In this document: piece by piece, positions 1 to 8,488 of the stretch
How positions within the stretch are numbered: position 1 is the stretch's first letter
Layout: each line of letters begins with the position of its first letter
Assembly (NCBI GenBank): GCA_025355105.1
Contig: JANYAE010000030.1
Coordinates: 1 to 38,697, forward strand
Direction of reading: 5' to 3'
DNA from: Pseudomonadota bacterium
GTDB taxonomy: Bacteria; Pseudomonadota; Gammaproteobacteria; Steroidobacterales; Steroidobacteraceae
DNA length: 38,697 nucleotides
Position numbers and translations under genes: made by a program
Notes under the pieces: generated by a model
What the model saw: the letters and a program-made list of their open reading frames with translations, nothing else
The model's database searches: none
What the model was told of the DNA's origin: nothing

Positions 1-68
1 TGGCCCACAGCCGCTAAAACGCGGCCGGCGGCACAGTTCCGCGTCAAGAACTGATATTTGGCTCACTT
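1..68. repeat. Left arm of a perfect 68-bp inverted repeat
   Basis: Bases 1-68 are the exact reverse complement of 197-264, with a 128-bp spacer between them. Homology stops at base 69. On the outer side the window edge cuts the arm, so it may be longer. Each arm contains a smaller hairpin (CCGC-TAAAAC-GCGG). No transposase or tRNA is nearby. It may be the end of a mobile or MITE-like element, or a fold-back artefact at a contig end. Confidence 0.9.
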
Positions 69-196
69 GCTGCGGACGGAAACGTACATCTCTTGCCTGA
101 TAGACGTTGCGCCTGGCGGGACACGGCGACCTGCCCGGCTCGATCTGGTAGGAACATGTGCAGAATCACTATGTTAGAAGCGCGCCGACCTGCGCG

Positions 197-264
197 AAGT
201 GAGCCAAATATCAGTTCTTGACGCGGAACTGTGCCGCCGGCCGCGTTTTAGCGGCTGTGGGCCA
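197..264. repeat. Right arm of the perfect 68-bp inverted repeat
   Basis: This is the exact reverse complement of bases 1-68. It lies about 110 bp beyond the 3' end of yicC. The remaining sequence up to yicC (265-373) is very G+C-rich and I see no gene in it. The 128-bp spacer (69-196) is less G+C-rich and has no convincing reading frame. Confidence 0.9.
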
Positions 265-373
265 GCGGCAAGCGGGGGCGGCAGGACTTTGAGCCGCGGT
301 CGGCGGCGCGGACAGAACGCGCCGGGCCATTCGATCGGCCGGGAAGCGGGCGCCACACGGGCGCGCGCGGGGA

Positions 374-1258
374 CTATTCGACGTTCTGCACCTGCTCGCG
401 CATCTGCTCGATCAGCACCTTCATGTCGACCGCGGCGCGGGTGGTTTCGGAGTCCTGCGACTTCGACGACAGCGTGTTCGCCTCGCGGTTGAACTCCTGC
501 ATCAGGAAGTCGAGCCGGCGCCCGGCCGGCTCCTGGCCGCCGAGCGCCGTGCCGACTTCGGCGACGTGGCTCGTCAGCCGGTCCAGCTCCTCGTCGACGT
601 CGGTGCGTGCCAGCGCGAGGGCGATCTCCTGCTCGAGGCGCTCGCGGCTCGTTTCACCCGGCAACACCAGCTGCGCGAGACGCTCCTCGAGGCGGGCGCG
701 GATCCGGGCGTGCACCTCCGGCAGGCGCGCGCGGACCGCCGCGACCAGCGCTTCGATCTGCTGGCAGCGCGCGGCCAGCATCGCGGTGATGCGCTCGCCC
801 TCGCTGGCACGGCTCGCGGTCAGCGCCTCGAGCGCATCGCCGAGTGATGCCTGCGCCGCGGCGAGCAGCGGGCTCGAGTCGCGGTCGCGCTCGCGCAGCA
901 CCCCGGGCCAGCGCATCAGGTCGAGCGCGGTCGGCGACTCGATCGTGCCACCCTTGGCGGTCGCGCGGCGCGAGACCTCGTGGCTGCGGGCGATCAACTC
1001 GTCGAGAAAAGCTTCGTCGATCTCGAGCGTGACGCGACGGTCGGCGGCCGGGCGGTACTGCAGGGTGGCGTCAACTTTGCCGCGGCGCACCGCGCCGGCG
1101 ATCGCCTGGCGGAACTCGCCCTCGGCCGAGCGCAGCTCCTCGGGCAGACGAACGCTCGCCTCGAGGTAGCGGTGGTTGACCGTCCGGACCTCCCAGATCA
1201 GGGTGCCGAACTCGCCGCCGCGCTCGCGGCGCGCGAAGCCTGTCATGCTGCGGATCAT
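374..1258 (-). CDS. yicC: YicC family endoribonuclease
   Basis: A 294-aa protein of the YicC family, whose E. coli member (287 aa) is an endoribonuclease acting on RNA, including small RNAs, in the cytoplasm. The N-terminus MIRSMTGFAR is the family signature and fixes the start at the ATG at 1258; an in-frame upstream start at 1288 would add ten atypical residues. Further family blocks are VNHRYLE, RGKVD and the C-terminal EFNREANTLSSKSQD followed by KVLIEQMREQVQN, so the gene is full length. It is divergent from the PP2C gene across a 73-bp gap that must hold both promoters. In many gammaproteobacteria yicC stands beside rph, as here. The identification is firm; the RNA substrate is unknown. 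Confidence 0.95.
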   Translation of the reverse strand: MIRSMTGFARRERGGEFGTLIWEVRTVNHRYLEASVRLPEELRSAEGEFRQAIAGAVRRGKVDATLQYRPAADRRVTLEIDEAFLDELIARSHEVSRRATAKGGTIESPTALDLMRWPGVLRERDRDSSPLLAAAQASLGDALEALTASRASEGERITAMLAARCQQIEALVAAVRARLPEVHARIRARLEERLAQLVLPGETSRERLEQEIALALARTDVDEELDRLTSHVAEVGTALGGQEPAGRRLDFLMQEFNREANTLSSKSQDSETTRAAVDMKVLIEQMREQVQNVE

Positions 1259-1331
1259 CGCGTTCCGTGTGCTATAAGACGCGCGCACACTGTAGCAGCC
1301 CCGACACGCACCGGGGGCAGGGAAACGGCGC

Positions 1332-2072
1332 TTGCAGATCGAGTACGCGGAGCTGAGTCTCGTCGGTCACCGCGAAGACAACCAGGACCGGGTCGGCGTC
1401 GCCGCCGGCGAGAATGCGGCATTCGTGATCGCGGTCGACGGCATGGGCGGCCACTCCAACGGCGCCAAGGCGGCGGAGACGGCGCTCACCTCGCTGTCGG
1501 CGAGCTTCTGGCAGACGCCGCAGCCGATCTTCGACCCGCTCGGCTTCCTGCACCTCGCGCTCGGCAAGGCGCACGAGGACGTGGTCGCGCTCGGCAAGAC
1601 GCTGCCGCTCGACCAGCGGCCGCGCGCCACCTGCGCGTTGTGCCTGGTGCAGGAAGGTGCCGCCTACTGGGCCCATGTCGGCGACAGCCGCGTCTACCAG
1701 ATCCGCAACGGCGAGCCCATCTCGCGCACCCGCGATCACAGCCACGTCGAGCAGCTGCTGCGCGACGGCGTGATCACCGAGGCCGAGGCGCACGGCCACC
1801 CGATGCGCAACTTCGTCGAGTGCTGCCTCGGCGGCGACCCGATGCTTACCGAGATGTCGATCGGCCGCCGTGAGGTGCTGAAGCGCGGCGACCTGATCCT
1901 GACCTGCAGCGACGGCCTGTGGGCCAATCTGCGCGATGCCGACATCGCGGCGCCGTGGCGCTCGACCGCCAGTCTGCGCGGGGTCCTCGCGGAGCTGTGC
2001 GCCAAGGCGGTGCAGGCCTCGGCGCCCCACAGCGACAATACCTCGGCTGCCGTACTGCGCTGGCTCGCCTGA
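1332..2072 (+). CDS. PP2C-family protein serine/threonine phosphatase
   Basis: A 246-aa soluble phosphatase of the metal-dependent PP2C family, removing phosphate from Ser/Thr residues. All motifs are visible: EDNQD (residues 15-19), DGMGGH (36-41), GDSRVY (117-122), the DH pair near 135, SDGLW (193-197) and DN (235-236). These supply the acidic residues that bind the two metal ions. The start is a TTG preceded by a GGGAA-like ribosome site; no in-frame ATG fits. The gene lies 20 bp before rph and is divergent from yicC. Bacterial PP2C enzymes are often paired with a Hanks-type kinase, but none is present in this window, so the target is unknown. Confidence 0.9.
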   Translation: MQIEYAELSLVGHREDNQDRVGVAAGENAAFVIAVDGMGGHSNGAKAAETALTSLSASFWQTPQPIFDPLGFLHLALGKAHEDVVALGKTLPLDQRPRATCALCLVQEGAAYWAHVGDSRVYQIRNGEPISRTRDHSHVEQLLRDGVITEAEAHGHPMRNFVECCLGGDPMLTEMSIGRREVLKRGDLILTCSDGLWANLRDADIAAPWRSTASLRGVLAELCAKAVQASAPHSDNTSAAVLRWLA

Positions 2073-2092
2073 CCAGCCCGCTGGAGATTCGC

Positions 2093-2815
2093 ATGCGCCC
2101 GAGTGGCCGTACCCCCGATCAGCTCCGTGCGGTGCAGTTCACGCGCCGCTTCACCCGCCACGCCGAGGGTTCGGTGCTGGTCGAGTTCGGCGACACCAAG
2201 GTGTTGTGCACCGCGAGCATCGAGAACGGCGTGCCCGGCTTCCTGCGCAACACGGGCCAGGGCTGGATCACCGCCGAGTACGGCATGCTGCCGCGCGCCA
2301 CCCACACGCGCAGCGCGCGCGAGGCCGCGCGCGGCAAGCAGAGCGGCCGCACGCAGGAGATCCAGCGGCTGATCGGCCGCAGCCTGCGCTCGGTGGTCGA
2401 TATGAAGGCGCTCGGCGAGCGCACGATCACGATCGACTGCGACGTGCTGCAGGCGGACGGCGGCACGCGCACCGCCGCGATCACCGGCGGCTTCGTCGCG
2501 CTCGCCGACGCGATGGCGACGCTGGTCAAGCGCCGCGACCTCGCCGCCAGCCCGCTGCACGGCCAGGTCGCGGCGATCTCGGTCGGCATCGTCGGCGGCC
2601 TGCCGGTGCTCGACCTCGACTACAAGGAAGACTCGGAGGCCGAGACCGACATGAACGTCGTCATGAACGGCGGCGGCGCCTTCGTCGAGGTGCAGGGCAC
2701 GGCCGAAGGCCACGCCTTTCGCCGCCACGAGCTGGACCAGCTGCTGAACCTGGCCGCGACCGGCATCAGCGAGCTGCTCGCGCTCCAGCAGCAGGCGCTC
2801 GCCGACGGCGGCTAG
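2093..2815 (+). CDS. rph: Ribonuclease PH
   Basis: A 240-aa phosphorolytic 3'-5' exoribonuclease that trims tRNA 3' ends, working as a hexamer in the cytoplasm. The N-terminus ([12 protein letters not shown], then [15 protein letters not shown]) and the blocks [32 protein letters not shown] and [16 protein letters not shown] are the classic RNase PH sequence. The length matches the family. The ATG at 2093 follows GGAG with 7-nt spacing; longer in-frame starts lie inside the PP2C gene and are rejected. The next gene, rdgB, begins 2 bp after the stop, and rdgB overlaps hemW, so the three are probably co-transcribed. Confidence 0.97.
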   Translation: MRPSGRTPDQLRAVQFTRRFTRHAEGSVLVEFGDTKVLCTASIENGVPGFLRNTGQGWITAEYGMLPRATHTRSAREAARGKQSGRTQEIQRLIGRSLRSVVDMKALGERTITIDCDVLQADGGTRTAAITGGFVALADAMATLVKRRDLAASPLHGQVAAISVGIVGGLPVLDLDYKEDSEAETDMNVVMNGGGAFVEVQGTAEGHAFRRHELDQLLNLAATGISELLALQQQALADGG

Positions 2816-2817
2816 CG

Positions 2818-3420
2818 ATGGCCGCGCCGCTACCGCGGCTGGTGGTCGCGACCGGCAACGCCGGCAAGCTCGCCGAGCTGCGTGCGCTCGCCGCGGCGCT
2901 TGCCACCGAGATCGTCCCGCAGTCCGCGCTCGGCGTCGCCGCGGTCGCCGAGACCGAACGCAGCTTCGCCGGCAACGCGCTGCTCAAGGCGCGCCACGCG
3001 GCGCGCGCCACCGGCCTGCCGGCGCTGGCCGACGACTCCGGCCTCGAGGTGGATGCGCTGGACGGCGCGCCGGGCGTGTACTCGGCGCGCTACGCAGGCG
3101 ACGGCGCACGCGATGCGGACAACAACGCCAAGCTGCTCGGTGCGCTCGCCGGCGTCGCCGCGCCACGCCGCGCCCGCTACCGCGCGGCGCTGGTGCTGGT
3201 GCTCGGCCCGGACGATCCGCCGCTGCTCGCGGAAGGCAGCTGGGAGGGCGAAATCGCGACTGCCGCGCGCGGCAGCGGTGGCTTCGGCTACGACCCGCTG
3301 TTCCTGCCTGACGGCGGGCAGCGCACCGCGGCCGAACTCGCGGCGGCGGAGAAGAATCGCGTCTCGCACCGCGCGCAGGCGCTCGCGGCGCTGCTGGTAG
3401 CCTGGCGCTTGCGGCCATGA
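2818..3420 (+). CDS. rdgB: RdgB/HAM1 family XTP/dITP pyrophosphatase
   Basis: A 200-aa house-cleaning enzyme that hydrolyses dITP, XTP and similar purine triphosphates to monophosphates, keeping deaminated bases out of nucleic acids. Family motifs are VVATGNAGK at the N-terminus, LADDSGLEVDAL, GVYSARYAG, GGFGYDPLF and the C-terminal SHRAQAL. The length is normal. The ATG at 2818 lies just after the rph stop, and the stop overlaps the hemW start (ATGA), indicating translational coupling. Confidence 0.96.
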   Translation: MAAPLPRLVVATGNAGKLAELRALAAALATEIVPQSALGVAAVAETERSFAGNALLKARHAARATGLPALADDSGLEVDALDGAPGVYSARYAGDGARDADNNAKLLGALAGVAAPRRARYRAALVLVLGPDDPPLLAEGSWEGEIATAARGSGGFGYDPLFLPDGGQRTAAELAAAEKNRVSHRAQALAALLVAWRLRP

Positions 3421-4586
3421 GCGCCCCGCCGCTCGCGCTCTACGTGCACCTGCCCTGGTGCGTGCGCAAGTGCCCGTACTGCGACTTCAACTCACACGTC
3501 CACAAGGGCGCGCTGCCTGAGGCGGAATACGTCGCGGCGCTGCTCGCCGACCTCGAGGCCGATGCGCCGAGCGTCGCCGGCCGCAGCGTCGAGACGGTGT
3601 TCTTCGGCGGCGGCACGCCGAGCCTGTTCACCGCGGAGAGCCTCGCGAGCTTCCTGCAAGGCGTGCGCGCGCGCGTGCCGCTCGCGGCCGGTGCCGAGAT
3701 CACCCTCGAGGCCAACCCCGGCACGATCGAGCACGGCCGCTTCGACGGCTACCGCGCGGCCGGCGTCAATCGCGTGTCGCTCGGCGCGCAGAGCTTCGGT
3801 GCGCGGCAGCTCGAGCTGCTCGGCCGGATCCACGCGGCCGCCGACACCGGCCGCGCGGTCGGCGAGCTTGCCGTTGCAGGGCTTGCGAACTTCAACCTCG
3901 ACCTGATGTACGCGCTCCCGGAGCAGACGCTCGAGGGCGCGCTCGCCGACGTCGAGACCGCGCTCGCGTTCACGCCGCCGCACCTGTCGCACTACCAGCT
4001 GACGCTCGAGCCCGGCACCGTGTTCCACGCCCGGCCGCCGAGCCTGCCGGACGAGGACCTCGCCGAGCGGATCCAGCAGCAGACTCAGGAACGGCTCGCC
4101 GCCGCGGGCCTGCGCCGCTACGAGGTGTCCGCCTGGGCGCGCCCGGGTGCCGAATGCCGCCACAACCTCAACTACTGGCGCTTCGGCGACTACCTCGGCA
4201 TTGGCGCCGGCGCGCACGGCAAGCTCACCGCGCCCGACGGCGCAGCGATCGTGCGCACCGAGAAGGCCAAGCAGCCGCGGGAGTATCTCGCCCGCGCGGC
4301 GCGCGGCGAGGCGCTCGGCACGCGCCAGCCGGTGCCCGCCGCGGCGCGGCCGTTCGAGTTCCTGCTGAACGCGCTGCGCCTCACCGAGGGTTTCGCGGCG
4401 GCCGATTTCGAGGCCCGCACGGCGCTGCCGATCAGCGTCGTCAGGCCGCAGATGGCGCAGGCCCAGGCCCGCGGGCTGCTCGAAGCCGGCGGCGCCGGCT
4501 GGCGGCCCACCGAACTTGGCTTTCGCTTCCTCAACGATCTGCAGGCCCTTTTTCTGCCCGGCAAGGCCCCGGCAGGGAATCCCTGA
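3417..4586 (+). CDS. hemW: Radical SAM heme chaperone HemW
   Basis: A 389-aa radical SAM protein of the HemN-like family. The cluster motif is Cys15-x3-Cys19-x2-Cys22 followed by Asp-Phe. The residue two positions after the third cysteine is Phe rather than a fourth cysteine, which separates the heme chaperone HemW from coproporphyrinogen dehydrogenase HemN. The GGGTPSL block and a HemN C-terminal domain follow. HemW hands heme to target proteins such as respiratory enzymes. The gene overlaps rdgB by 4 bp, the usual gammaproteobacterial arrangement. It has been widely mis-annotated as an oxygen-independent coproporphyrinogen oxidase. Confidence 0.93.
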   Translation: MSAPPLALYVHLPWCVRKCPYCDFNSHVHKGALPEAEYVAALLADLEADAPSVAGRSVETVFFGGGTPSLFTAESLASFLQGVRARVPLAAGAEITLEANPGTIEHGRFDGYRAAGVNRVSLGAQSFGARQLELLGRIHAAADTGRAVGELAVAGLANFNLDLMYALPEQTLEGALADVETALAFTPPHLSHYQLTLEPGTVFHARPPSLPDEDLAERIQQQTQERLAAAGLRRYEVSAWARPGAECRHNLNYWRFGDYLGIGAGAHGKLTAPDGAAIVRTEKAKQPREYLARAARGEALGTRQPVPAAARPFEFLLNALRLTEGFAAADFEARTALPISVVRPQMAQAQARGLLEAGGAGWRPTELGFRFLNDLQALFLPGKAPAGNP

Positions 4587-4738
4587 ATCGCGGTGCCTGA
4601 CGGTCCCCGATGACCGCCGCCGCCGCGTGACCGCCTCTTGACAACGGCCGCTTTATGTCGGGTCCGGGCGCCAGGGTGGCCTGACTTGTGCACACCGCGC
4701 AGTGCATCCCGCCAAAAGTGTGGACTAACGCACGTTTC

Positions 4739-4770
4739 TTGACTCTCAACCTCAGAAGACACGATATAAA
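4739..4770 (+). promoter_or_regulatory. Possible promoter inside the A+T-rich island
   Basis: TTGACT (4739-4744) could be a -35 element. A weak -10 (GATATA, 4763-4768) lies 18 bp downstream, and a better hexamer (TATAAA, 4765-4770) sits at an overlong 20-bp spacing. A transcript from here would run straight into the hairpin at 4783. This is speculative because A+T-rich DNA produces such matches by chance. Confidence 0.25.
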
Positions 4771-4782
4771 CATTTGATATAC

Positions 4783-4801
4783 AACACCATTTTATGGTGT
4801 T
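4783..4801. terminator. Perfect hairpin with T-rich flank
   Basis: AACACCAT (4783-4790) and ATGGTGTT (4794-4801) form an 8-bp perfect stem with a TTT loop. It is followed on the plus strand by TACTTTTTA, so it could act as a weak intrinsic terminator. It lies 200 bp past hemW and inside the A+T-rich island, so it may instead be a structural part of that island. Confidence 0.4.
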
Positions 4802-4864
4802 TACTTTTTAACCAAAACGACATGTAAGCCATTTTTTTGCATTTCCTGCCGTGAGGAACGGCAT

Positions 4865-4899
4865 TCATCCACATAGTTATCCACAGGAACTGTGGATAA
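4865..4899. other. DnaA-box cluster in an A+T-rich intergenic island
   Basis: TTATCCACAG (4877-4886) and CTGTGGATAA (4890-4899) form an inverted pair of perfect consensus DnaA boxes separated by GAA. One-mismatch boxes lie at 4865-4873 (TCATCCACA) and 4686-4694 (TTGTGCACA). The flanking stretch of roughly 4740-4860 is strikingly A+T-rich in this G+C-rich window. The whole hemW-rpmE gap (4587-5115) holds no credible gene. DnaA boxes plus an A+T-rich stretch are the parts of a replication origin, but four sites are few; a DnaA-regulated or DnaA-titrating site is the alternative. Confidence 0.5.
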
Positions 4900-5047
4900 A
4901 GAGGGTGGGGGCTGCAGGATGAGTTCATTACGCTTCGGAGTTCATAAACTCGCACGGCAAGCGACGCTAAGCTCCTCTGCGGAACCCGATTTTTGGATGC
5001 TCAGGCTTTGATCCGCCAGACACCGATTTCGGCGGCCGCGGCGCGCC

Positions 5048-5076
5048 TTGCGATGCCGGACCTGCCGCCCTATACT
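5048..5076 (+). promoter_or_regulatory. Sigma-70-type promoter of rpmE
   Basis: TTGCGA (5048-5053) and TATACT (5071-5076) are separated by exactly 17 bp, giving a good housekeeping promoter. Transcription would begin near 5083, about 33 nt before the rpmE ATG. This also argues against an in-frame start upstream of 5116. Confidence 0.65.
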
Positions 5077-5115
5077 GCGCGGCCATTTTTTCCGACCTCA
5101 GCCGCGAGCGTTCCC

Positions 5116-5328
5116 ATGAAGGCTGGTATCCATCCTGACTACAAGATGATCACCGTGACCTGCAGCTGCGGGAACACGTTCCAGACCGGTTCGACGCTGG
5201 GCCACGACCTGCAGGTCGAGGTGTGCTCGAACTGCCACCCGTTCTATACGGGCAAGCAGAAGATCGTCGACACCGGTGGTCGCGTCGACCGCTTCCGCAA
5301 GAAGTACGCGGCCCAGCCCGCGCGCTGA
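5116..5328 (+). CDS. rpmE: 50S ribosomal protein L31 (zinc-binding type)
   Basis: A 70-aa ribosomal protein of the large subunit that bridges to the small subunit. It keeps the zinc-binding cysteines of the C+ type: Cys16 and Cys18 (CSC), Cys37 and Cys40 (CSNC). The blocks [18 protein letters not shown] and TGGRVDRF match E. coli L31. The zinc-free paralogue often used under zinc starvation is not in this window. The start at MKAGIHPDY is set by homology and by the promoter just upstream. The gene is probably monocistronic, since a strong terminator hairpin follows 21 bp after the stop. Confidence 0.97.
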   Translation: MKAGIHPDYKMITVTCSCGNTFQTGSTLGHDLQVEVCSNCHPFYTGKQKIVDTGGRVDRFRKKYAAQPAR

Positions 5329-5349
5329 GGCGCCATTTCGCACGCTGCG

Positions 5350-5380
5350 CGACAACGCCCGGCTTGGCCGGGCGTTGTCG
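5350..5380 (+). terminator. Strong terminator hairpin after rpmE
   Basis: A 14-bp perfect stem (5350-5363 with 5367-5380) and a 3-nt loop lie 21 bp after the rpmE stop. The stem is G+C-rich at the loop end. The tail is only TTATGG, so the U-tract is poor. Confidence 0.7.
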
Positions 5381-5480
5381 TTATGGCCGCGGCGATTCGG
5401 CGCCGGCGACCGCGGGGTCCAGCCGCGGCGCGACGACAGAGCGCGCCGCGAACGCTTAAGCTTTCGCGCGGGTGCCCCGC

Positions 5481-7040
5481 ATGCCTGACCTGACGAACCC
5501 CGCGCGCCGCGCGCTGCTGCGACTGTGCCTCGGCCTGTGGGCCGCGGCCATGCCGCTGGCCGCGGCCGTCGCGGACACGCCGCCGGTGGCGGCGGCGGCT
5601 CCCGCTGCCCCCGCTGCCTCGACGCCCGCAGCGGCCACCGCTGCCGCGCCGTCCGGACCGACGCTGTCACGTGCCGACAAGTCGGAGGTGGAGCAGGGCC
5701 AGAAGATGCACGCCGAGATCGTGCAGTCGATGGGCATCTACAACAACCCGGAGCTGCAGGAATACGTCGGCATGGTGGGCCGCAAGCTCGCCCAGCAGAG
5801 CAACCGGCCGAACCTGCCGTACACGTTCACGGTCGTCGACGCCGAGGAGGTCAACGCCTTCGCGACCCTGGGCGGCTTCGTCTACATCTCGCGCGGCATC
5901 CTGCCGTACCTGTCGAGCGAGGCCGAGCTCGCGGCAGTGCTCGGCCACGAGATCGGCCACATCACCGCCAAGCACATGGCGCGGCAGAAGACCCAGGGGA
6001 CGCTGGCCGACATCGCCGGACTGGCCACGGCGATCCTGACGCGCCAGCCGGCGCTCGCCGGCCTCACCAACGTCGCCGGCGAGGCGATGATCCGCGGCTA
6101 CGGCCGCGACATGGAGCTCGAGGCGGACCGGCTCGGCGCGGAGTACCTCGCGCGCACCGGCTACGCCCCGGAGGCCATGATCCGCGTGATCCGCACGCTC
6201 AAGGACCAGGAGCGCTTCGAAGTCGCCTCGGCGCGCCAGGAGGGGCGCGAGCCGCACATCTACCACGGCCTGTTCTCGACCCATCCGGACAACGACACGC
6301 GGCTGCGCGAGGCGGTGCAGTCGGCGAACGCGGTGGCCGGCCACGCGGTCGGCAAGACCGAGAACGAGGTCGATTTCCTGAAGCGCCTGGACGGCGTCGC
6401 GTGGGGCACGAGCGCCGAGCAGGGCGTGGTGCGCGGCTCGCGGATCTATCACGCCAGCATGGGTTTCACGGTCGCGTTCCCGAGCGGCTGGAACATCGAC
6501 AACGGCCAGGCGCAGATTCGCGCGACGTCGAAGGCCAAGGACTCGATGATGATCGTCGAGACCCTGCCGATTCCGCCGAAGCTGCAGCAGCCGCACGCGT
6601 TCGCGGTCCAGTCGCTGCTCGCCGGCCACGCGCCGCGCGACGGCCAGGAGCTCGAGGTCAACGGCCTGCCGGCCTACACCGCGGTGACGTCAGGCGCGCG
6701 CACGCCGTTCGGCGTCAAGCCGGCGCGGCTCGTGGTCGTGAAGTACGCGAACCTCTACTTCGTGTTCATGGGCGCGAGTCGCAGCGCCGGCACGGTGCCG
6801 GACGGCGACCGACTGTTCCTGTCGTCGGCCGAGACCTTCCGGCGGCTGCGCAGCGACGAGCTCGATCGCGCCGAGCCAGATCGCATCCGGATCATCGAGG
6901 CACCGGACGGCGCCACCGTCGCGGCACTGGCCGCTGGCTCGCCGCTGAAGCGCTATCCGGTCGAACAGCTGCGTCTCTTCAATCGCCTCTACCCGCAGGG
7001 GGAGCCGGCGGCGGGGCAGCTGATCAAAGTAGTGCGCTGA
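5481..7040 (+). CDS. Secreted M48 family zinc metalloprotease
   Basis: A 519-aa protein with an N-terminal signal peptide (hydrophobic stretch about 12-31) followed by a low-complexity Ala/Pro linker to about residue 60. The peptidase domain has the zinc motif HEIGH (156-160) and the third-ligand region ELEAD (212-216) of family M48. This makes it a periplasmic protease of the BepA/LoiP kind, which are involved in envelope quality control. The C-terminal third after about residue 310 has no motif I can name, and its last 50 residues resemble a LysM-like tail. The ATG at 5481 is chosen; an in-frame GTG lies 9 nt upstream. It stands alone between hairpins. Confidence 0.88.
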   Translation: MPDLTNPARRALLRLCLGLWAAAMPLAAAVADTPPVAAAAPAAPAASTPAAATAAAPSGPTLSRADKSEVEQGQKMHAEIVQSMGIYNNPELQEYVGMVGRKLAQQSNRPNLPYTFTVVDAEEVNAFATLGGFVYISRGILPYLSSEAELAAVLGHEIGHITAKHMARQKTQGTLADIAGLATAILTRQPALAGLTNVAGEAMIRGYGRDMELEADRLGAEYLARTGYAPEAMIRVIRTLKDQERFEVASARQEGREPHIYHGLFSTHPDNDTRLREAVQSANAVAGHAVGKTENEVDFLKRLDGVAWGTSAEQGVVRGSRIYHASMGFTVAFPSGWNIDNGQAQIRATSKAKDSMMIVETLPIPPKLQQPHAFAVQSLLAGHAPRDGQELEVNGLPAYTAVTSGARTPFGVKPARLVVVKYANLYFVFMGASRSAGTVPDGDRLFLSSAETFRRLRSDELDRAEPDRIRIIEAPDGATVAALAAGSPLKRYPVEQLRLFNRLYPQGEPAAGQLIKVVR

Positions 7041-7058
7041 CCCGGAGCCGGGTCAGCG
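7035..7058 (+). terminator. Hairpin overlapping the M48 protease stop codon
   Basis: An 11-bp perfect inverted repeat (7035-7045 with 7048-7058) contains the TGA stop. It is very G+C-rich and lacks a T-run, so it may be a terminator or an mRNA 3'-end stabiliser. Confidence 0.5.
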
Positions 7059-7179
7059 GCATCCCTATCTGTTTGATTCGGCTGTGACGGGCGTCGTGTC
7101 GCGAGCCTCGTGACGCGCGCGGTTACCTTGATTCTTGCGCTGCAGCGTGACAGTCTGGTCGGACCCACGGGGCGCTCCG

Positions 7180-8475
7180 ATGACGACCAGAAAGTTCACG
7201 CTGACCGACGTTGCGACCGGCAAGACGAGCTCGCTCGAAGCGCGGTCGCCCACCGTCGGCTCCGACGTTCTCAACATCGCGCCGCTCGTCAAGGATCACG
7301 GGATCTTCACCTTCGATCCCGGTTTCATGGCGACCGCCGCCTGCGAATCGAAGATCACGTTCATCGACGGCGACAAGGGCGTGCTGCTGTACCGGGGCTA
7401 CCCGGTGGAGCAGCTGGCCGCGAAGAGCTCGTTCATCGAGGTCGCGTACCTGCTGATCTACGGCGAGCTGCCGACGCCGCTGGCACTCAAGGAGTTCCAG
7501 ATCAGCATCACGCGGCACACGATGATCAACGAGTCGCTGCTGCGCTTCTACAACGGCTTCCACTACGACGCGCATCCGATGGCGCAGGTCTCGGCGGTGG
7601 TCGCGTCGATGGCCGGCTTCTACCACGACTCGCTCGACATCAATAACCCGCGGCACCGCGAGATCTTCGCGCACCGCATCATCGCCAAGATGCCGACGAT
7701 CGCCGCGGCGGCCTACAAGCACATGCTCGGCCAGCCGTTCATCTACCCGCAGAACTCGCTCGACTACTGCTCGAACCTGCTGAACATGCTGTTCGCGGTG
7801 CCGTCGGAACGCTACGCGGTCGAGCCGGTCGCGGCCAAGGCGCTTGACCTGCTGTTGATCCTGCACGCCGATCACGAGCAGAACGCCAGCACCTCGACGG
7901 TACGCCTCGCCGGCAGCACCGGCACCAATCCTTACGCGGCGATCTCCTCCGGTATCGCCGCGCTGTGGGGTCCGTCGCACGGCGGCGCCAACGAGGCGGT
8001 GCTGCAGATGCTCGAGGAGATCGGCACCGCCGACGCGATCCCGAAGTTCCTCGCCAAGGTGAAGGACAAGAACGACACGACCAAGCTGATGGGCTTCGGC
8101 CACCGGGTCTACAAGAACTTCGATCCGCGCGCCAAGATCATCCGCGAGGCCTGCCACGAGGTGCTCGAGAAGGTCGGGCGCCCGGACAACCCGCTGTTCG
8201 AGCTCGCGCTGCGCCTCGAGGACATCGCGCTCAACGACGAGTACTTCGTGTCGAGGAAGCTGTACCCGAACGTCGACTTCTATTCCGGCATCATCTACAG
8301 CGCGCTCGGCATCCCGCGCGACATGTTCACGGTGATGTTCGCGATCGCCCGTACCGCCGGCTGGGTCGCGCACTGGCAGGAGCTGATCTCGGACCCGACG
8401 ATGAAGATCGGCCGGCCGCGCCAGCTGTACACCGGTCCCGCGGCGCGCGACTACGTCGACCCCGCGGCCCGCTGA
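7180..8475 (+). CDS. gltA: Citrate synthase (type II)
   Basis: A 431-aa enzyme condensing oxaloacetate and acetyl-CoA to citrate, the entry step of the TCA cycle. The hexameric, Gram-negative type II form is shown by the N-terminal domain with the [11 protein letters not shown] and [21 protein letters not shown] blocks. The catalytic residues are in place: His267 in GPSHGGANE, His308 in GFGHRVYKN and Asp366 in VDFYSGI. The [10 protein letters not shown] block is also intact. The length is typical. Sequence and length fit gltA rather than the shorter 2-methylcitrate synthase PrpC, despite the prpE-like gene that follows. The start at MTTRKFTL is preferred over an ORF extension 45 nt upstream. 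Confidence 0.96.
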   Translation: MTTRKFTLTDVATGKTSSLEARSPTVGSDVLNIAPLVKDHGIFTFDPGFMATAACESKITFIDGDKGVLLYRGYPVEQLAAKSSFIEVAYLLIYGELPTPLALKEFQISITRHTMINESLLRFYNGFHYDAHPMAQVSAVVASMAGFYHDSLDINNPRHREIFAHRIIAKMPTIAAAAYKHMLGQPFIYPQNSLDYCSNLLNMLFAVPSERYAVEPVAAKALDLLLILHADHEQNASTSTVRLAGSTGTNPYAAISSGIAALWGPSHGGANEAVLQMLEEIGTADAIPKFLAKVKDKNDTTKLMGFGHRVYKNFDPRAKIIREACHEVLEKVGRPDNPLFELALRLEDIALNDEYFVSRKLYPNVDFYSGIIYSALGIPRDMFTVMFAIARTAGWVAHWQELISDPTMKIGRPRQLYTGPAARDYVDPAAR

Positions 8476-8476
8476 C

Positions 8477-8488
8477 CGACTTTAGTCG
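8477..8488. promoter_or_regulatory. Palindromic operator candidate upstream of prpE
   Basis: CGACT-TT-AGTCG lies in the 96-bp gltA-prpE gap, followed by a second perfect palindrome GGCGATATCGCC (8498-8509). A similar half-site (TATAAGTCGT on the minus strand, 16646-16655) occurs upstream of the response regulator and TonB genes. NarL/LuxR-type regulators bind such short inverted repeats. That this regulator binds here is inference. Confidence 0.4.

Noticed and set aside
1936..3420. A single 494-codon frame covering rph and rdgB
   Set aside because: Only its last 200 codons are RdgB. The upstream part is a shadow of rph in another frame.
3417..4586. Oxygen-independent coproporphyrinogen III oxidase (hemN)
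   Set aside because: The motif CxxxCxxC is followed by D-F and lacks the fourth cysteine of HemN. Length and rdgB linkage indicate HemW.
4752..4955. 67-codon minus-strand frame in the A+T-rich island
   Set aside because: Its composition is that of A+T-rich noncoding DNA. It has no ribosome site or family resemblance, and it runs through the DnaA-box palindrome.
7180..8475. 2-methylcitrate synthase (prpC) instead of gltA
   Set aside because: The prpE-like neighbour suggested it, but the 431-residue length and the type II N-terminal domain fit gltA. prpB and prpD are absent.
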